A DNA stretch of 64,000 nt from Croceibacterium_B sp035470785 (GTDB taxonomy: Bacteria; Pseudomonadota; Alphaproteobacteria; Sphingomonadales; Sphingomonadaceae): assembly GCA_035470785.1 (NCBI GenBank), contig DATIQN010000014.1:31305-95304 (forward strand), in the 5' to 3' direction. The notes under the pieces are model-generated. The model did not search any database. It was not told the DNA's origin and saw only the letters and a program-made list of their open reading frames with translations. This document shows positions 54,951 to 63,421 of this stretch, in pieces. How positions within the stretch are numbered: position 1 is the stretch's first letter; each line of letters opens with the position of its first letter. Position numbers and translations under genes: made by a program.

Positions 54951-57299
54951 TCAAGGAACGACCGCCACTGAAAAGCGGACTGAAAACGGATCCTGGCGAA
55001 CGTATTGCTGGGTCGAGAAGATGCGCAGGGGATTGCCGTAGACGAAGCTGTCACGGCGCGCGTTGAACAGGTTCCTTCCCTCAAGGGCCAGCGACCAGCG
55101 CCCGCGCCGCGCCTCGAGCCCAATACCGGTCTCGAGGTAGTTGCCCATCGGGCGGTCGAGCGCGCGATCGAAGCTCAGCCGCGCCGGCCCGACGTAGCGC
55201 GCGTTGCCTGAAAGCGTCGCGTCCCAGCTTCGCAGCGCGAAGCCGCGGGCGAGCGAACCGCGCAGGGTCCACGACGGCACCACTGGCAGACGGCGATCGT
55301 GCAGTTTGAGACCCGACATATCGCGCGTCAGGAGCGCCGACTGCACCATCGCGCCGCCCTCGATCTGCCAGCCGCCGTCGACACGTGCCTTGATCGAGAG
55401 CTCGGCGCCCGTGATCGAGCCGTCGCCGACGTTGGCGGTTTCGACCAGGCCATTGGTTAGCAGCACGTCGGACTGGATGTCGTGCCACCACGACTGATAG
55501 ACGCCAAGGTCGAGATCGACCGCGCCGGCCGTCTCGCGCCAGCCACCCTCGAGCGTCGTCAGCTTGTCCTCGTCAAGAGTCTGGACAGCGCCGCTCGGGT
55601 CTACAGTCGTCCCGCCCTGCCGCTGGGCAGCGCCATAACGCAGGTAGACCAGTCGGCCGGGATGCGGGTGCCACGAGAGCGATGCGCTGGGCGTTATGCC
55701 GGTCTGGCTCAACTCCTTGCGGCCCTCGTCGGTGGCGACCGCGCGACGCTCGTGAAGGATGGTATCGAACAGGCGCCCACCGAGCGTCGCATCGAGAACG
55801 TCCGAAAGCGGCACGGTGCCTTCGCCGAACAGCGCGGCTTCGCTTTCGTGCCGATCGACCGACTCGATCGCCAGCGCCGTTCCCCCGACGTCGGTTAGCG
55901 TGCGCACGGAATTCTGCCATGACTGCACGTAGGATATCCCGCCAAGCCATTCGATGCGGCCGAGTTTGCCTGTCATCCTCGCTTCGCTGTCCCACAGCCG
56001 ATAATGCGCGTCATCGTCGAGGGTTTGCGGATTGGGCAGCCCGAAGATGTCGGCGCCCTGCGTCGCGTCGTAGCGGTCGTTCACGACATGCACCGTGTAG
56101 CCGCTCGAGAGGACTACCTGCGTCGCCCCGTCGTGCGCCAGGCGGAGCGAGGCGTGGATCAGGTCGTTGTCATGCGGCTCGGGCAATTGGGCCGGGCGAT
56201 CGTGCGCTTCGGGCTGGTAGGTGTAGTTGCTGTCCTTCGCCTGGAGCCACTGGCCGAATCCGGTCGCATCGACCCGCCAGCCGCCGCCGGGTTCCAGCCC
56301 AAGGCCGGCCCGCACGCCGACCACCGTTGAACCGTTGCTATCCTTGCGATCGCCGGTGTTCAGCCAGCCTGGCGATTGCTCGCCGTAGCCCACCAACCTG
56401 ATCGCCATGACATCGGCGACCAGCGGGACATTGACCACTACCGAGCCGCCCCCGCCAATCTCTCCTGCCGCGACAGCTTCCCCGGTGACCGAGCCGCCGA
56501 TCGAAAACTTCGACGGATCGGCGCGGTTGGTGACGATCCGGTAGATCCCGCCGAGCGCGCCGCTGCCGTAAAGTGATCCCTGAGGGCCCTTGAGCAACTC
56601 GACCCGCTCGACGTCGACCAGGCGAATGTCGGGATCGGGTGCAACGTAAGTCAGCCGCGCGTCATCGAGCAGGACGGCGACGGTTGCCTGGCTCTTCCCC
56701 CCGAACGGACTGTCGGCCACGCCGCGCAGGAACATCCGGTTGCGGCCGGGCCCCTGGCCGGTCAGCGACAGGCCTTCGAGATGTTCGGCGACGCGTTGCG
56801 TGTTCGAGCTCGGGTTCAGGCGTTCGGCAGGCGTGAACTGGACGACGGACGCGGCAAGCGGCGCAGTAGCGAGAGTGAGGTCGCGCTTGGTGGCGTTGAC
56901 GATGATTTCCTCTGCCGCGATCTCCGGTGCGCTGGGGGAGGCTGGCGGCGGCGACACGGTGGGATTGGGCGCCCGCTCGATCCGCCATGCTGTCGCGCTG
57001 ACCCGCCGCGCGGCATAACCCGTTCCGTGCAATATCCAGGCGAGCGCCGCGTCGACCGTCATCCGGCCCTGCAGGCTTTGCGTTCGTATGCGGGGGAGGC
57101 TGCCTTCGGTCCCGACTGAAACGAAAGCTTCGCGTGCCAGTTCGGCGATAGCCTCGGGCAGCGAAGTGGCTTCGATGTCGATCTTTATGCGCGGATCGTC
57201 GCGGGCCTCAGCGGCGCTGGCCGATACGATAAGCCCCACCGCCGCGAGACACGTCCAGCCCCATGAGCTGCGCCAGGTCGCGGACTGCAGAATCGCCAT
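54951..57299 (-). CDS. TonB-dependent receptor with STN signalling domain
   Basis: A 782-residue outer-membrane receptor. After a signal peptide (MAILQSATWRSSWGWTCLAA then SASAAEARDD) an STN domain spans residues about 35-100, as in FecA/FpvA signal-transducing receptors. The plug follows from about 130 (FTPAERLNPSSN, LLKGPQGSLYGSGALGGIYRI) and the barrel runs to a C-terminal sequence ending in VVP. The ATG at 57299 gives the signal peptide; a longer frame is open, but this start overlaps the fecR 3' end by 92 bases. Ligand unknown: could be a siderophore or another small molecule. Last gene of the fecIR run. Confidence 0.93.
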   Translation of the reverse strand: MAILQSATWRSSWGWTCLAAVGLIVSASAAEARDDPRIKIDIEATSLPEAIAELAREAFVSVGTEGSLPRIRTQSLQGRMTVDAALAWILHGTGYAARRVSATAWRIERAPNPTVSPPPASPSAPEIAAEEIIVNATKRDLTLATAPLAASVVQFTPAERLNPSSNTQRVAEHLEGLSLTGQGPGRNRMFLRGVADSPFGGKSQATVAVLLDDARLTYVAPDPDIRLVDVERVELLKGPQGSLYGSGALGGIYRIVTNRADPSKFSIGGSVTGEAVAAGEIGGGGSVVVNVPLVADVMAIRLVGYGEQSPGWLNTGDRKDSNGSTVVGVRAGLGLEPGGGWRVDATGFGQWLQAKDSNYTYQPEAHDRPAQLPEPHDNDLIHASLRLAHDGATQVVLSSGYTVHVVNDRYDATQGADIFGLPNPQTLDDDAHYRLWDSEARMTGKLGRIEWLGGISYVQSWQNSVRTLTDVGGTALAIESVDRHESEAALFGEGTVPLSDVLDATLGGRLFDTILHERRAVATDEGRKELSQTGITPSASLSWHPHPGRLVYLRYGAAQRQGGTTVDPSGAVQTLDEDKLTTLEGGWRETAGAVDLDLGVYQSWWHDIQSDVLLTNGLVETANVGDGSITGAELSIKARVDGGWQIEGGAMVQSALLTRDMSGLKLHDRRLPVVPSWTLRGSLARGFALRSWDATLSGNARYVGPARLSFDRALDRPMGNYLETGIGLEARRGRWSLALEGRNLFNARRDSFVYGNPLRIFSTQQYVRQDPFSVRFSVAVVP

Positions 57300-58146
57300 C
57301 GTGGATCGACAAGGTTCCAGAGAAACGCCGGCTGCCCAGCGGCGCAGGCACCGTAACCGAAATGCCCGCATAGCGAGACAGGTCGGCCGCTACCAGCGAC
57401 AATGGCGCAGCATCGTAACTCAAGCGGCCCTGGCGCCACTCGCCGACGTCGTTGCCCGAAACCGCTGCGACGGTGGCGAGATTGAGCGCCGGATCGAACA
57501 GCATGCGCCGGCCGGCAACGAGCTCGACCGGCTTGTCCAGCGCGTCGCCGGTCAATTTGACTCGTCCGTCGGAGACTTCGACCCGCACGGCATTGCCATT
57601 GGCCTGGACCTCGAAGCGGGTACCGATGTCACCGATCTTCAACCCGCCAGCGGCGATCGTCATCTCGCGCGAGGGATTGTGCCGGATCGCAAAGTACGCC
57701 CCGCCTTGAAGCGCCAGTTCCTGGCCCTCGCGTCCGGCGACTGTCAGCTGGCTGTGCGGCCCCAGGACAACTTGCGATCCATCGTCGAGCGCCACGGTCT
57801 GCATCGAATCCCCGCTTGTGAATATGCGCGGTGTAGGGTTGCTCAGTTGCGGAACCAGGAGAATCGCGGCGAGCGTGGCGGCGAGGGCGCCTCCGGTCCA
57901 CAACGGCCACTTTCGCGCGACGCGCGGATGGCTGGTCACGATGTCGGCGTCATTGGTAAATTCGGCCGGTTCGAGCCGATGGTCGTCCAGCGCGGCATCG
58001 GCCAGCGCGATTTCCTCATACGCGAGGCGATGGCGCGGATCGGCTTCGAGCCAACAAGTGAACGCATCCCAATCGGCTCCGTCGCCCGCGCTGGCGAGAT
58101 GCCAATCGGCCGCTTGCTCGAAGATCCTGTCGTCTGCCCCGTTCAT
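57208..58146 (-). CDS. FecR-type anti-sigma factor
   Basis: A 312-residue membrane regulator that transmits a signal from the TonB receptor's STN domain to the ECF sigma factor. The N-terminal DUF4880-like part (DDRIFEQAADWHLASAGDG) is followed by a membrane segment (residues about 85-105), a FecR beta domain (GDSMQTVALDDGSQVVLG, then PSREMTIAAGGLKIGDIGT) and a C-terminal segment typical of FecR. Starts in the sigma stop (ATGA) and its 3' end overlaps the receptor gene. Confidence 0.9.
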   Translation of the reverse strand: MNGADDRIFEQAADWHLASAGDGADWDAFTCWLEADPRHRLAYEEIALADAALDDHRLEPAEFTNDADIVTSHPRVARKWPLWTGGALAATLAAILLVPQLSNPTPRIFTSGDSMQTVALDDGSQVVLGPHSQLTVAGREGQELALQGGAYFAIRHNPSREMTIAAGGLKIGDIGTRFEVQANGNAVRVEVSDGRVKLTGDALDKPVELVAGRRMLFDPALNLATVAAVSGNDVGEWRQGRLSYDAAPLSLVAADLSRYAGISVTVPAPLGSRRFSGTLSIHDGDSAVRDLAQLMGLDVSRGGGAYRIGQRR

Positions 58147-58760
58147 GACTTCGTGTTCCTGTTCGGCGCCGTGTTCTCTGCCGCCTCCTGTTCCTCCGAC
58201 GCCGCCGCCGCGAAATATCCGCAGTCGCTGAGGCTTTTCCGCAAGTGCTTCATTGCCAGCGCGAGGTGCTTCTCGACCCCGCTGCGGCTGATACCCATGA
58301 GGCGCGCGATATCGGCCTGACCGTGTCCTTCGAAGCGATACAGCACCAATGCGCGGCGGGCGCCGTTGGGCAGCGCTTCGACGGCCCGGCGGACCTGTTC
58401 GGCCTCTTCGGCTTCGAGCAACTCCGCTTCGGCGCCGGGAGCCGGATCCGGCCGCAACTCGATGGCGCCGGATACGGCATCGTGGTGGCCGATCCAGTCG
58501 CGGTCGCGCAGCATGGCGCGTCGGCGCGCCCGTGCACGGTCGAGCACAAGGTTGTTGGCCATGCGGAACAGATAGGCCCGGCCGTTGGCGATTGGGCCGG
58601 TCAGCGTCGTCGCAGCCTTGAGCCACAATTCCTGCAGCAAGTCCTCAGCTTCTGACGGATCGCCGCAACGCGCGGTGAGAAAGCGCAGCAGGCCCCGCCG
58701 CTCCGCCTCGAGCAGCGCCGAGAGCCCAGCGTTGACCACTCCTCGATCGCTTTCCGCCAT
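58143..58760 (-). CDS. ECF sigma factor, FecI-like
   Basis: A 205-residue extracytoplasmic-function sigma factor. Region 2 (DPSEAEDLLQELWLKAATTL, then AYLFRMANNLVLDRAR) and region 4 (ALPNGARRALVLYRFEGHGQ with the HTH ARLMGISRSGVEKHLA) are clear. The usual start is MAESDRG at 58760; two residues upstream another ATG is possible. Followed without gap by the FecR gene, and 13 bases after the methyltransferase stop. Regulated genes are presumably the receptor and perhaps the upstream cluster. Confidence 0.9.
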   Translation of the reverse strand: MAESDRGVVNAGLSALLEAERRGLLRFLTARCGDPSEAEDLLQELWLKAATTLTGPIANGRAYLFRMANNLVLDRARARRRAMLRDRDWIGHHDAVSGAIELRPDPAPGAEAELLEAEEAEQVRRAVEALPNGARRALVLYRFEGHGQADIARLMGISRSGVEKHLALAMKHLRKSLSDCGYFAAAASEEQEAAENTAPNRNTKS

Positions 58761-58773
58761 TCCCACCCATTTC

Positions 58774-59391
58774 TCAGCGCTCGGCCCGAGCGACCAGGCC
58801 CCTTATACCCGGAGCGATGGCGAGGTCTTTGATTGAAATCGATGCGCGAGCAAATCCCCCTTCGACAAGGGCGTCTTCGAACTCGTTCGCATCATAAAGG
58901 CGGTGAAGCCCGGCATGAGCGAAGCGCCATCGCTCCATCGCGTGGCGGTGAGTGACATAGGCGACCAGCCGTCCCCCGTGTCGCAACGATTCGCGCAATG
59001 CGGCGATCATCGCCCCGCGCGGATCGGCGAAATAGAGCACGTTGAGCGCCAGCACGGCATCGAACGGCCGCCAGGAATGCTGCGAAAGGCTCTCTATGTC
59101 GCCCTGCGCCAGAGTCGCGGCCGCGCCTAGCCGATGTCGGGCTGCGGTTATCATCGTCTCCGACCGGTCGATGCCATAGACCTTGCAGTCGGCCCTCGCG
59201 TGCAGGCTGGCGAGCGCAGCACCCGTTCCGCAGCCGGCATCGAGAATGCGTTCGCCCGGTTGGGGATCGAGAGAGTTCACCGCCAGCCGCAATGGGCCGA
59301 AATTGCCGAGATCCATGGCCCGCCCGAGCAAGCGCCCGCCCAGCCCGCGCGGATGAGCGAGCTGGGCGGCAAAGCGATCCGAAAACGTCAA
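58774..59391 (-). CDS. Class I SAM-dependent methyltransferase
   Basis: A 205-residue enzyme of the Methyltransf_11/25 type. The SAM-binding motif is ILDAGCGTGAAL, followed by VYGIDRSETMI (acid residue binding the ribose) and the motif VLALNVLYFADP. Small-molecule rather than protein or RNA methylation fits the size and motif order, but the substrate is unknown. Fifteen bases separate it from the TPR gene, thirteen from the sigma gene. Confidence 0.87.
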   Translation of the reverse strand: MTFSDRFAAQLAHPRGLGGRLLGRAMDLGNFGPLRLAVNSLDPQPGERILDAGCGTGAALASLHARADCKVYGIDRSETMITAARHRLGAAATLAQGDIESLSQHSWRPFDAVLALNVLYFADPRGAMIAALRESLRHGGRLVAYVTHRHAMERWRFAHAGLHRLYDANEFEDALVEGGFARASISIKDLAIAPGIRGLVARAER

Positions 59392-59406
59392 CCGAGCAGC
59401 GACGAA

Positions 59407-60051
59407 TCAGCCGATCTTGGCTAGCAGCGCCTGGACCTCGCGCCGCCGTCCGGAATCCCACGCCGGCCGCGAGGGATCGTGCGGGGCCCGCAGAGCCTTT
59501 TGCAGGTAGCTTTTCGCCCCGACCTTGTCGCCCTGGTCGTAGAGAAAGTCGCCGTAGAAGTAGTTCGCGTCGAGGCCGTTCGGGTCTACCGCCAGCGCTT
59601 CTTTTAGCAGCTTCTTCGCCTTCTGGTCGTCTCCGAACCCGATCGGTGAGCCGGGAACCTTGTAATACAAGACGCCGAGAGTCATCGCCGCGCCGCCGTC
59701 TTCGGCCTTGGGATTGATCGAATAGGCTTTGGTCAGGATGTCGCGCGCCCGTGTGGCGAGTCCGAGCTTGTGAAAGATATTCGCCCGATTCGCCTGCTCG
59801 CTCGTGACGATCCCCTGCCAAATCAGGGGCTCGGCCCTGCCGGGGTATTTCTTCACCAGCATCGCCGCCTGCTGGGCCAGTCTGTCGAGGGCCCTGGTCT
59901 GCGTACTCGAGCCTTTGACCTCGTAGGCAATATGCGCCCAACCATCGTTGAGCGCCTTTACCTCCTGGGTCATCGAGTCAGCAGCAAAGGCGGGGGCGGT
60001 GAGGACCAGGAACGTCGCGCCAGCAAGGGCGAGCGGAAATTTGCGAAACAT
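59407..60051 (-). CDS. Secreted TPR protein
   Basis: A 214-residue periplasmic protein with a signal peptide (MFRKFPLALAGATFLVLTAP then AFAADSM). About four tetratricopeptide-like helix pairs follow (RAEPLIWQGIVTSEQANRAN, RDILTKAYSINPKAEDGGAA, LKEALAVDPNGLDANYFYGD). Such proteins usually scaffold others or bind peptides; partner not known. AAGGAG lies nine bases upstream of the ATG, inside the second unit of a tandem duplication. Confidence 0.82.
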   Translation of the reverse strand: MFRKFPLALAGATFLVLTAPAFAADSMTQEVKALNDGWAHIAYEVKGSSTQTRALDRLAQQAAMLVKKYPGRAEPLIWQGIVTSEQANRANIFHKLGLATRARDILTKAYSINPKAEDGGAAMTLGVLYYKVPGSPIGFGDDQKAKKLLKEALAVDPNGLDANYFYGDFLYDQGDKVGAKSYLQKALRAPHDPSRPAWDSGRRREVQALLAKIG

Positions 60052-60063
60052 GGGGGAGTCTCC

Positions 60064-60097
60064 TTAGGAGGTCAGGAAAATTAGGAGGTCAGGAAAA
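60064..60097. repeat. 17-base tandem duplication at SDR end
   Basis: TTAGGAGGTCAGGAAAA (60064-60080) is followed directly by an identical copy (60081-60097). The second copy contains the SDR stop codon, and the minus-strand reading gives two copies of a pyrimidine-rich unit followed by AAGGAG of the next gene. A recent slipped-strand duplication is the simplest explanation. It falls in the 37-base gap between SDR and TPR genes. Confidence 0.88.
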
Positions 60098-60844
60098 GGC
60101 GGCGTGCGCGCGGCGCACTTGCGATTTTAGGCCATTGTCAATCATAGCAGGCGCGAGCGCGTTTAGCGCGGCAAATACGCGCTCCATCATGCCAATGTTC
60201 AGATGCGGCCGGCGCGCGGCGATGGCCCCGACAATCCGCTGCGCGACCCATTCGGGATCGTCGGCCTTCATCTTGGCAAGTTCAAGGAAGCGATCGACCT
60301 CGCCGGAATTGAACGCTGTGCGCGCGGCGCGCGGATTGACGTGGGTGACGGCAACGCCGGTGCCCGCAAGCTCCCGCCGAAGGGCCTGGCTGAGCGCCGC
60401 CAGGCCGGCCTTGCTGCTCGAATATGCCGCAAACCACGGGTACGGAATCGAGCCGAGGACCGAGCCGATGTTGACGATTTGCCCGGCGCCGCGCGCTCGC
60501 ATTGGCCCGGCAACCGCTTGGGCGAGGGCCGCAGGAACGAGCAGGTTCACCCGGTAGCAGGACGCCAGCGTTTCGAGCGACTGGGTCTCGTGCAAGCCGA
60601 ACTTCATCACCCCGGCGACGTTGACCAGGATGTCGGGCGTGTCGCTGGTGAGCCGTGCGCACAAAGCGCGCAAATCGTCGTCGTCGGCAAGGTCGGCGAC
60701 GATCGTCTCGTCGCATTCGGCTGGCTTGACCCGGTCGATGCCGACCACACGCGCGCCGCTTTCTCGCAGAAGACGGGATAGGGGGGCGCCAATGCCGCCG
60801 GCAGCGCCCGTTACGACGACCGATTTTCCCTCAAGCGGCGACAT
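60089..60844 (-). CDS. Short-chain dehydrogenase/reductase, cluster member
   Basis: A 251-residue SDR distinct from the one at 54140. Cofactor motif TGAAGGIGAPLSRLL near residue 12, NVAGVMKFG, and the catalytic IGSVLGSIPYPWFAAYSSSK (Ser, Tyr, Lys). Probably reduces or oxidises a ketone or aldehyde derived from the acyl chain made by the neighbouring proteins. Its start lies 14 bases inside the 3' end of the adenylation/oxidase gene, so the two are translationally coupled. Confidence 0.9.
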   Translation of the reverse strand: MSPLEGKSVVVTGAAGGIGAPLSRLLRESGARVVGIDRVKPAECDETIVADLADDDDLRALCARLTSDTPDILVNVAGVMKFGLHETQSLETLASCYRVNLLVPAALAQAVAGPMRARGAGQIVNIGSVLGSIPYPWFAAYSSSKAGLAALSQALRRELAGTGVAVTHVNPRAARTAFNSGEVDRFLELAKMKADDPEWVAQRIVGAIAARRPHLNIGMMERVFAALNALAPAMIDNGLKSQVRRAHAAFS

Positions 60845-62879
60845 CGACCGGATCCATGTCGATCGACGCGAACATCGCGCTGAATAAGCCGAAGATCTCG
60901 CGCGCCATGCCGATCACTGCCGTGCGATCGGAATCTTCCTCGAAGCTATTCACCAAGCCTTCCAGAAAGCACATGTGCGACTGGTCGAGCGCGCCGTGCG
61001 AGTTGAGGTAGGTGAACGCTTCCGGCGGCAATCCCAGGCGCTCGGCCACTGCCCCGGCGCCGCGCGTGGCGAGTGCCACGCTGACGCTCTCCAGCACATA
61101 GACCATGCCAAAAAACGCCACCGCGCTTCCGTTGCGGATGCGGGCATAGGCGTAATCGACCATCGTCTGCGTGGCCGCACGCGGCCAGCTGCGCCGGGCG
61201 GCCGAAGCATCGCCGCCGGCAGCGGCAATGTCCTTGAGAATCCACTCCTCGTGGCCGGTTTCCTCGGCGATGTATTCGTCCAGCGCTTCGACAAGTTCGG
61301 GACGGTGCGCCAACCGCTGACGCGCCTCGATCATCAACGGGACGGTGTGGCGAACGTGGTGATAGGCTTGCGTCAGGTAGTCGATATAGGTCTCGCGGCA
61401 GATGGTCCCGGCCAGGCCGGCTTGCACTTGCGGTACGCCCAGGAACGCCAGCCGCTCACGCACGGTCGCGTCTTCAAGGATGGTGAAGAACGAAGGGGCG
61501 GGCAAGTAAGCGGCCGAGATCGCCGCACGCTTTAGCCTACCGTTGCCGGTGAGGCGGCCGTCGTGCGGCGTGAAATGGGCAACTTCGCGCCAGGCGTCGA
61601 CGCGGGCATAGGCCGGCAGGCCGGCGTTGGCTGCGGCGACAGCGGCGTCGAGATCGCTCGCGGGAGTTGCGGGGACGAGCAGCGCTTCGGGAAAGGGCAG
61701 CCCGTCGCCATAGACGAAGGCCTGGGCGATTTCGGGTTGTGCGAGCAGCGCTTCCTCGATCCATTCGGGCGAGATGTTGCGCCCGTGGCTGGTAATGATC
61801 AGGTTCGATTTGCGCCCTTCTATCCACAGCCGCCCTTCGGCATCGATCCGGCCGATATCCCCGGTGGCGAACGGGGCCTGGGGCATTTCGCCGCCGAGCA
61901 CTGCGAGGCACAATGGACCGTCGAGCAACACCTCGCCGTTGTCGGCAATGGTCGCCGCGACATGAGCGAGCGGGCGTCCGGCCGAACCGGGCTCTTCGCT
62001 GGCGTCCAGTTCGAGCGACACCACGGAGGCGAATTCGGTGAGGCCGTAACCCTGCCGGACCGGCAGGCCCAAAGCCCGGGCGCGAGCGATCAGCGCCGGT
62101 GGCGTCCGTGCGCCGCCGACCGCGATGAGCGTCAGTAGCGGGAATCGCTGGCCACTTGCTTCCATCACCGCGACCAACCCGGCGAGAAGCTCAGGCACGA
62201 GTATCAGCGACGTGATCCGCCATTCGGCGATCCGTTGCGCCATCATTGCGAAATCAGGCCTGAATGGATCGGCCATTCCGACGAGGGCTTGGGGTGGGCA
62301 GACATAGGTCCCCCCGGCCAATAACGTCGCGAAGAATCCCGCCACCGTCTCAAGCAGGATGCCCGGAGGCAGCAGCGCCAGGTGCCTTCCGGCATGAGCA
62401 ATGCCGACCGCGCGGACCACTTCTTCCGCCACCACCAGCAGATGGTCTTCCGAAAGACAGACGCCTTTCGGATTGCCGGTAGAGCCGGAGGTGAATGTGA
62501 TCCGCGCGGTCCCGGTAGGAAGCGCGACTGGCCTAGATGGGGAAAATAGGCCGGCCGAGGCTCTGCCGGAAAAGAATTGCGTAGCGCCGCAAGAATCGAC
62601 TGCGTGCCGACGTTGATCATCGGTAAAGAACTGAGGAAGCGAAAGAACCGGAATTTTGGCTTCGAGGAACGCCAGCTCAAGCAGCGCGGTGTCCACGCCG
62701 TGATCCCGTTGCAAGGCGGCCGGGCCGCCGCCGGGAGACGCCGGCAAGTTCGCGCACGCCTGTTCGATCCGTTGTGGCAGTTCGGCATAAGTGACAGGCG
62801 AACCGACGATGGGATCGAACGCGATGCGTTCCGGGTTGATCGCACCGTGGCGTTGGATCGCGTTCCGCAACAGACTCAT
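60831..62879 (-). CDS. Adenylation domain fused to haem-oxygenase-like di-iron oxidase
   Basis: A 682-residue two-domain protein. Residues 1 to about 470 form an AMP-binding acyl/aryl-adenylating enzyme: P-loop TFTSGSTGNPKG (128-139), YGLTE (278-282), TGD (339-341), GRKSNLIITSHGRNISP (355-371) and Lys450 in TGNGRLKR. Residues about 480-670 look like the iron-containing redox (haem-oxygenase-like, HDO) family: E496 and H508 in a helix, then E540-x-x-H543, E597 and H628-x3-D632-x2-H635, the E..ExxH..E..HxxxDxxH pattern expected. It could activate a fatty or other carboxylic acid and oxidise it in one chain. Overlaps both neighbours. Confidence 0.83.
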   Translation of the reverse strand: MSLLRNAIQRHGAINPERIAFDPIVGSPVTYAELPQRIEQACANLPASPGGGPAALQRDHGVDTALLELAFLEAKIPVLSLPQFFTDDQRRHAVDSCGATQFFSGRASAGLFSPSRPVALPTGTARITFTSGSTGNPKGVCLSEDHLLVVAEEVVRAVGIAHAGRHLALLPPGILLETVAGFFATLLAGGTYVCPPQALVGMADPFRPDFAMMAQRIAEWRITSLILVPELLAGLVAVMEASGQRFPLLTLIAVGGARTPPALIARARALGLPVRQGYGLTEFASVVSLELDASEEPGSAGRPLAHVAATIADNGEVLLDGPLCLAVLGGEMPQAPFATGDIGRIDAEGRLWIEGRKSNLIITSHGRNISPEWIEEALLAQPEIAQAFVYGDGLPFPEALLVPATPASDLDAAVAAANAGLPAYARVDAWREVAHFTPHDGRLTGNGRLKRAAISAAYLPAPSFFTILEDATVRERLAFLGVPQVQAGLAGTICRETYIDYLTQAYHHVRHTVPLMIEARQRLAHRPELVEALDEYIAEETGHEEWILKDIAAAGGDASAARRSWPRAATQTMVDYAYARIRNGSAVAFFGMVYVLESVSVALATRGAGAVAERLGLPPEAFTYLNSHGALDQSHMCFLEGLVNSFEEDSDRTAVIGMAREIFGLFSAMFASIDMDPVDVAA

Positions 62880-63421
62880 GCGGCGATCTCCCGCCGGCGC
62901 CTGGTAAGGAATTGAGCAATCGCGCGCTGCCCCTCCGCAATCCTCCCGGCGCAGACACGCGGGTCCTGCGCGTAGTAACTGCCCCAGTCGGCGGCCGCCG
63001 GTCCCAACTTCGCCGGGTCCGCTCGCACGAGTTCGTGGATCGGCACCACGATCCGGGCGAACATGCGCCGCAGCGGAGCGGTCAGCGTGGCGACGACGAC
63101 ATCGTTCGTGTCGCCAAGATCGTTTGCCGCCTCACCCCACAACGCGATCATTGACCAGGCATTGCTGGCCGCGAGGTTGCCGATCTCGATGATCGCATCG
63201 CGCTGAATGGGGCGGCGCAATCTGGAGGACACAAGGGCTTCGACGGGCTCGTCGAGATAGGCTTCGAGGAAGAGCGGCTCGGCTCCGACGCGGCGGTAGC
63301 CCAGGGCCGCGCGGCCCGAGCCGGCGTTGCTCAGATAGTCGCCGAAGACAGCTGCGCCGCGTGCGCCATAGGCTCGCCGATAGGTATCGTCGACGAACGA
63401 CCGTGCGCACGCAACATCCAT
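62876..63421 (-). CDS. Thermostable haemolysin family protein, possible acyltransferase
   Basis: A 181-residue protein of the thermostable haemolysin (T_hemolysin) family, first named from Vibrio. Features include AYGARGAAVFGDYLSNA, LGYRRVGAEPLFLEAYLD, IIEIGNLAASNAWSMIALW (a conserved family motif), and the C-terminal WGSYYAQDPRVCAGRIAEG. The family is thought to share a GNAT/acyl-homoserine-lactone-synthase-like fold, so an acyltransfer role is more likely than pore formation, but that is not proven. Start overlaps the next gene by ATGA. First gene of the cluster. Confidence 0.8.
   Translation of the reverse strand: MDVACARSFVDDTYRRAYGARGAAVFGDYLSNAGSGRAALGYRRVGAEPLFLEAYLDEPVEALVSSRLRRPIQRDAIIEIGNLAASNAWSMIALWGEAANDLGDTNDVVVATLTAPLRRMFARIVVPIHELVRADPAKLGPAAADWGSYYAQDPRVCAGRIAEGQRAIAQFLTRRRREIAA

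Noticed and set aside
62876..63421. Calling the T_hemolysin family protein a toxin.
   Set aside because: No signal peptide or membrane-active segment, and it lies with biosynthetic enzymes, so a cytoplasmic enzyme is more likely.
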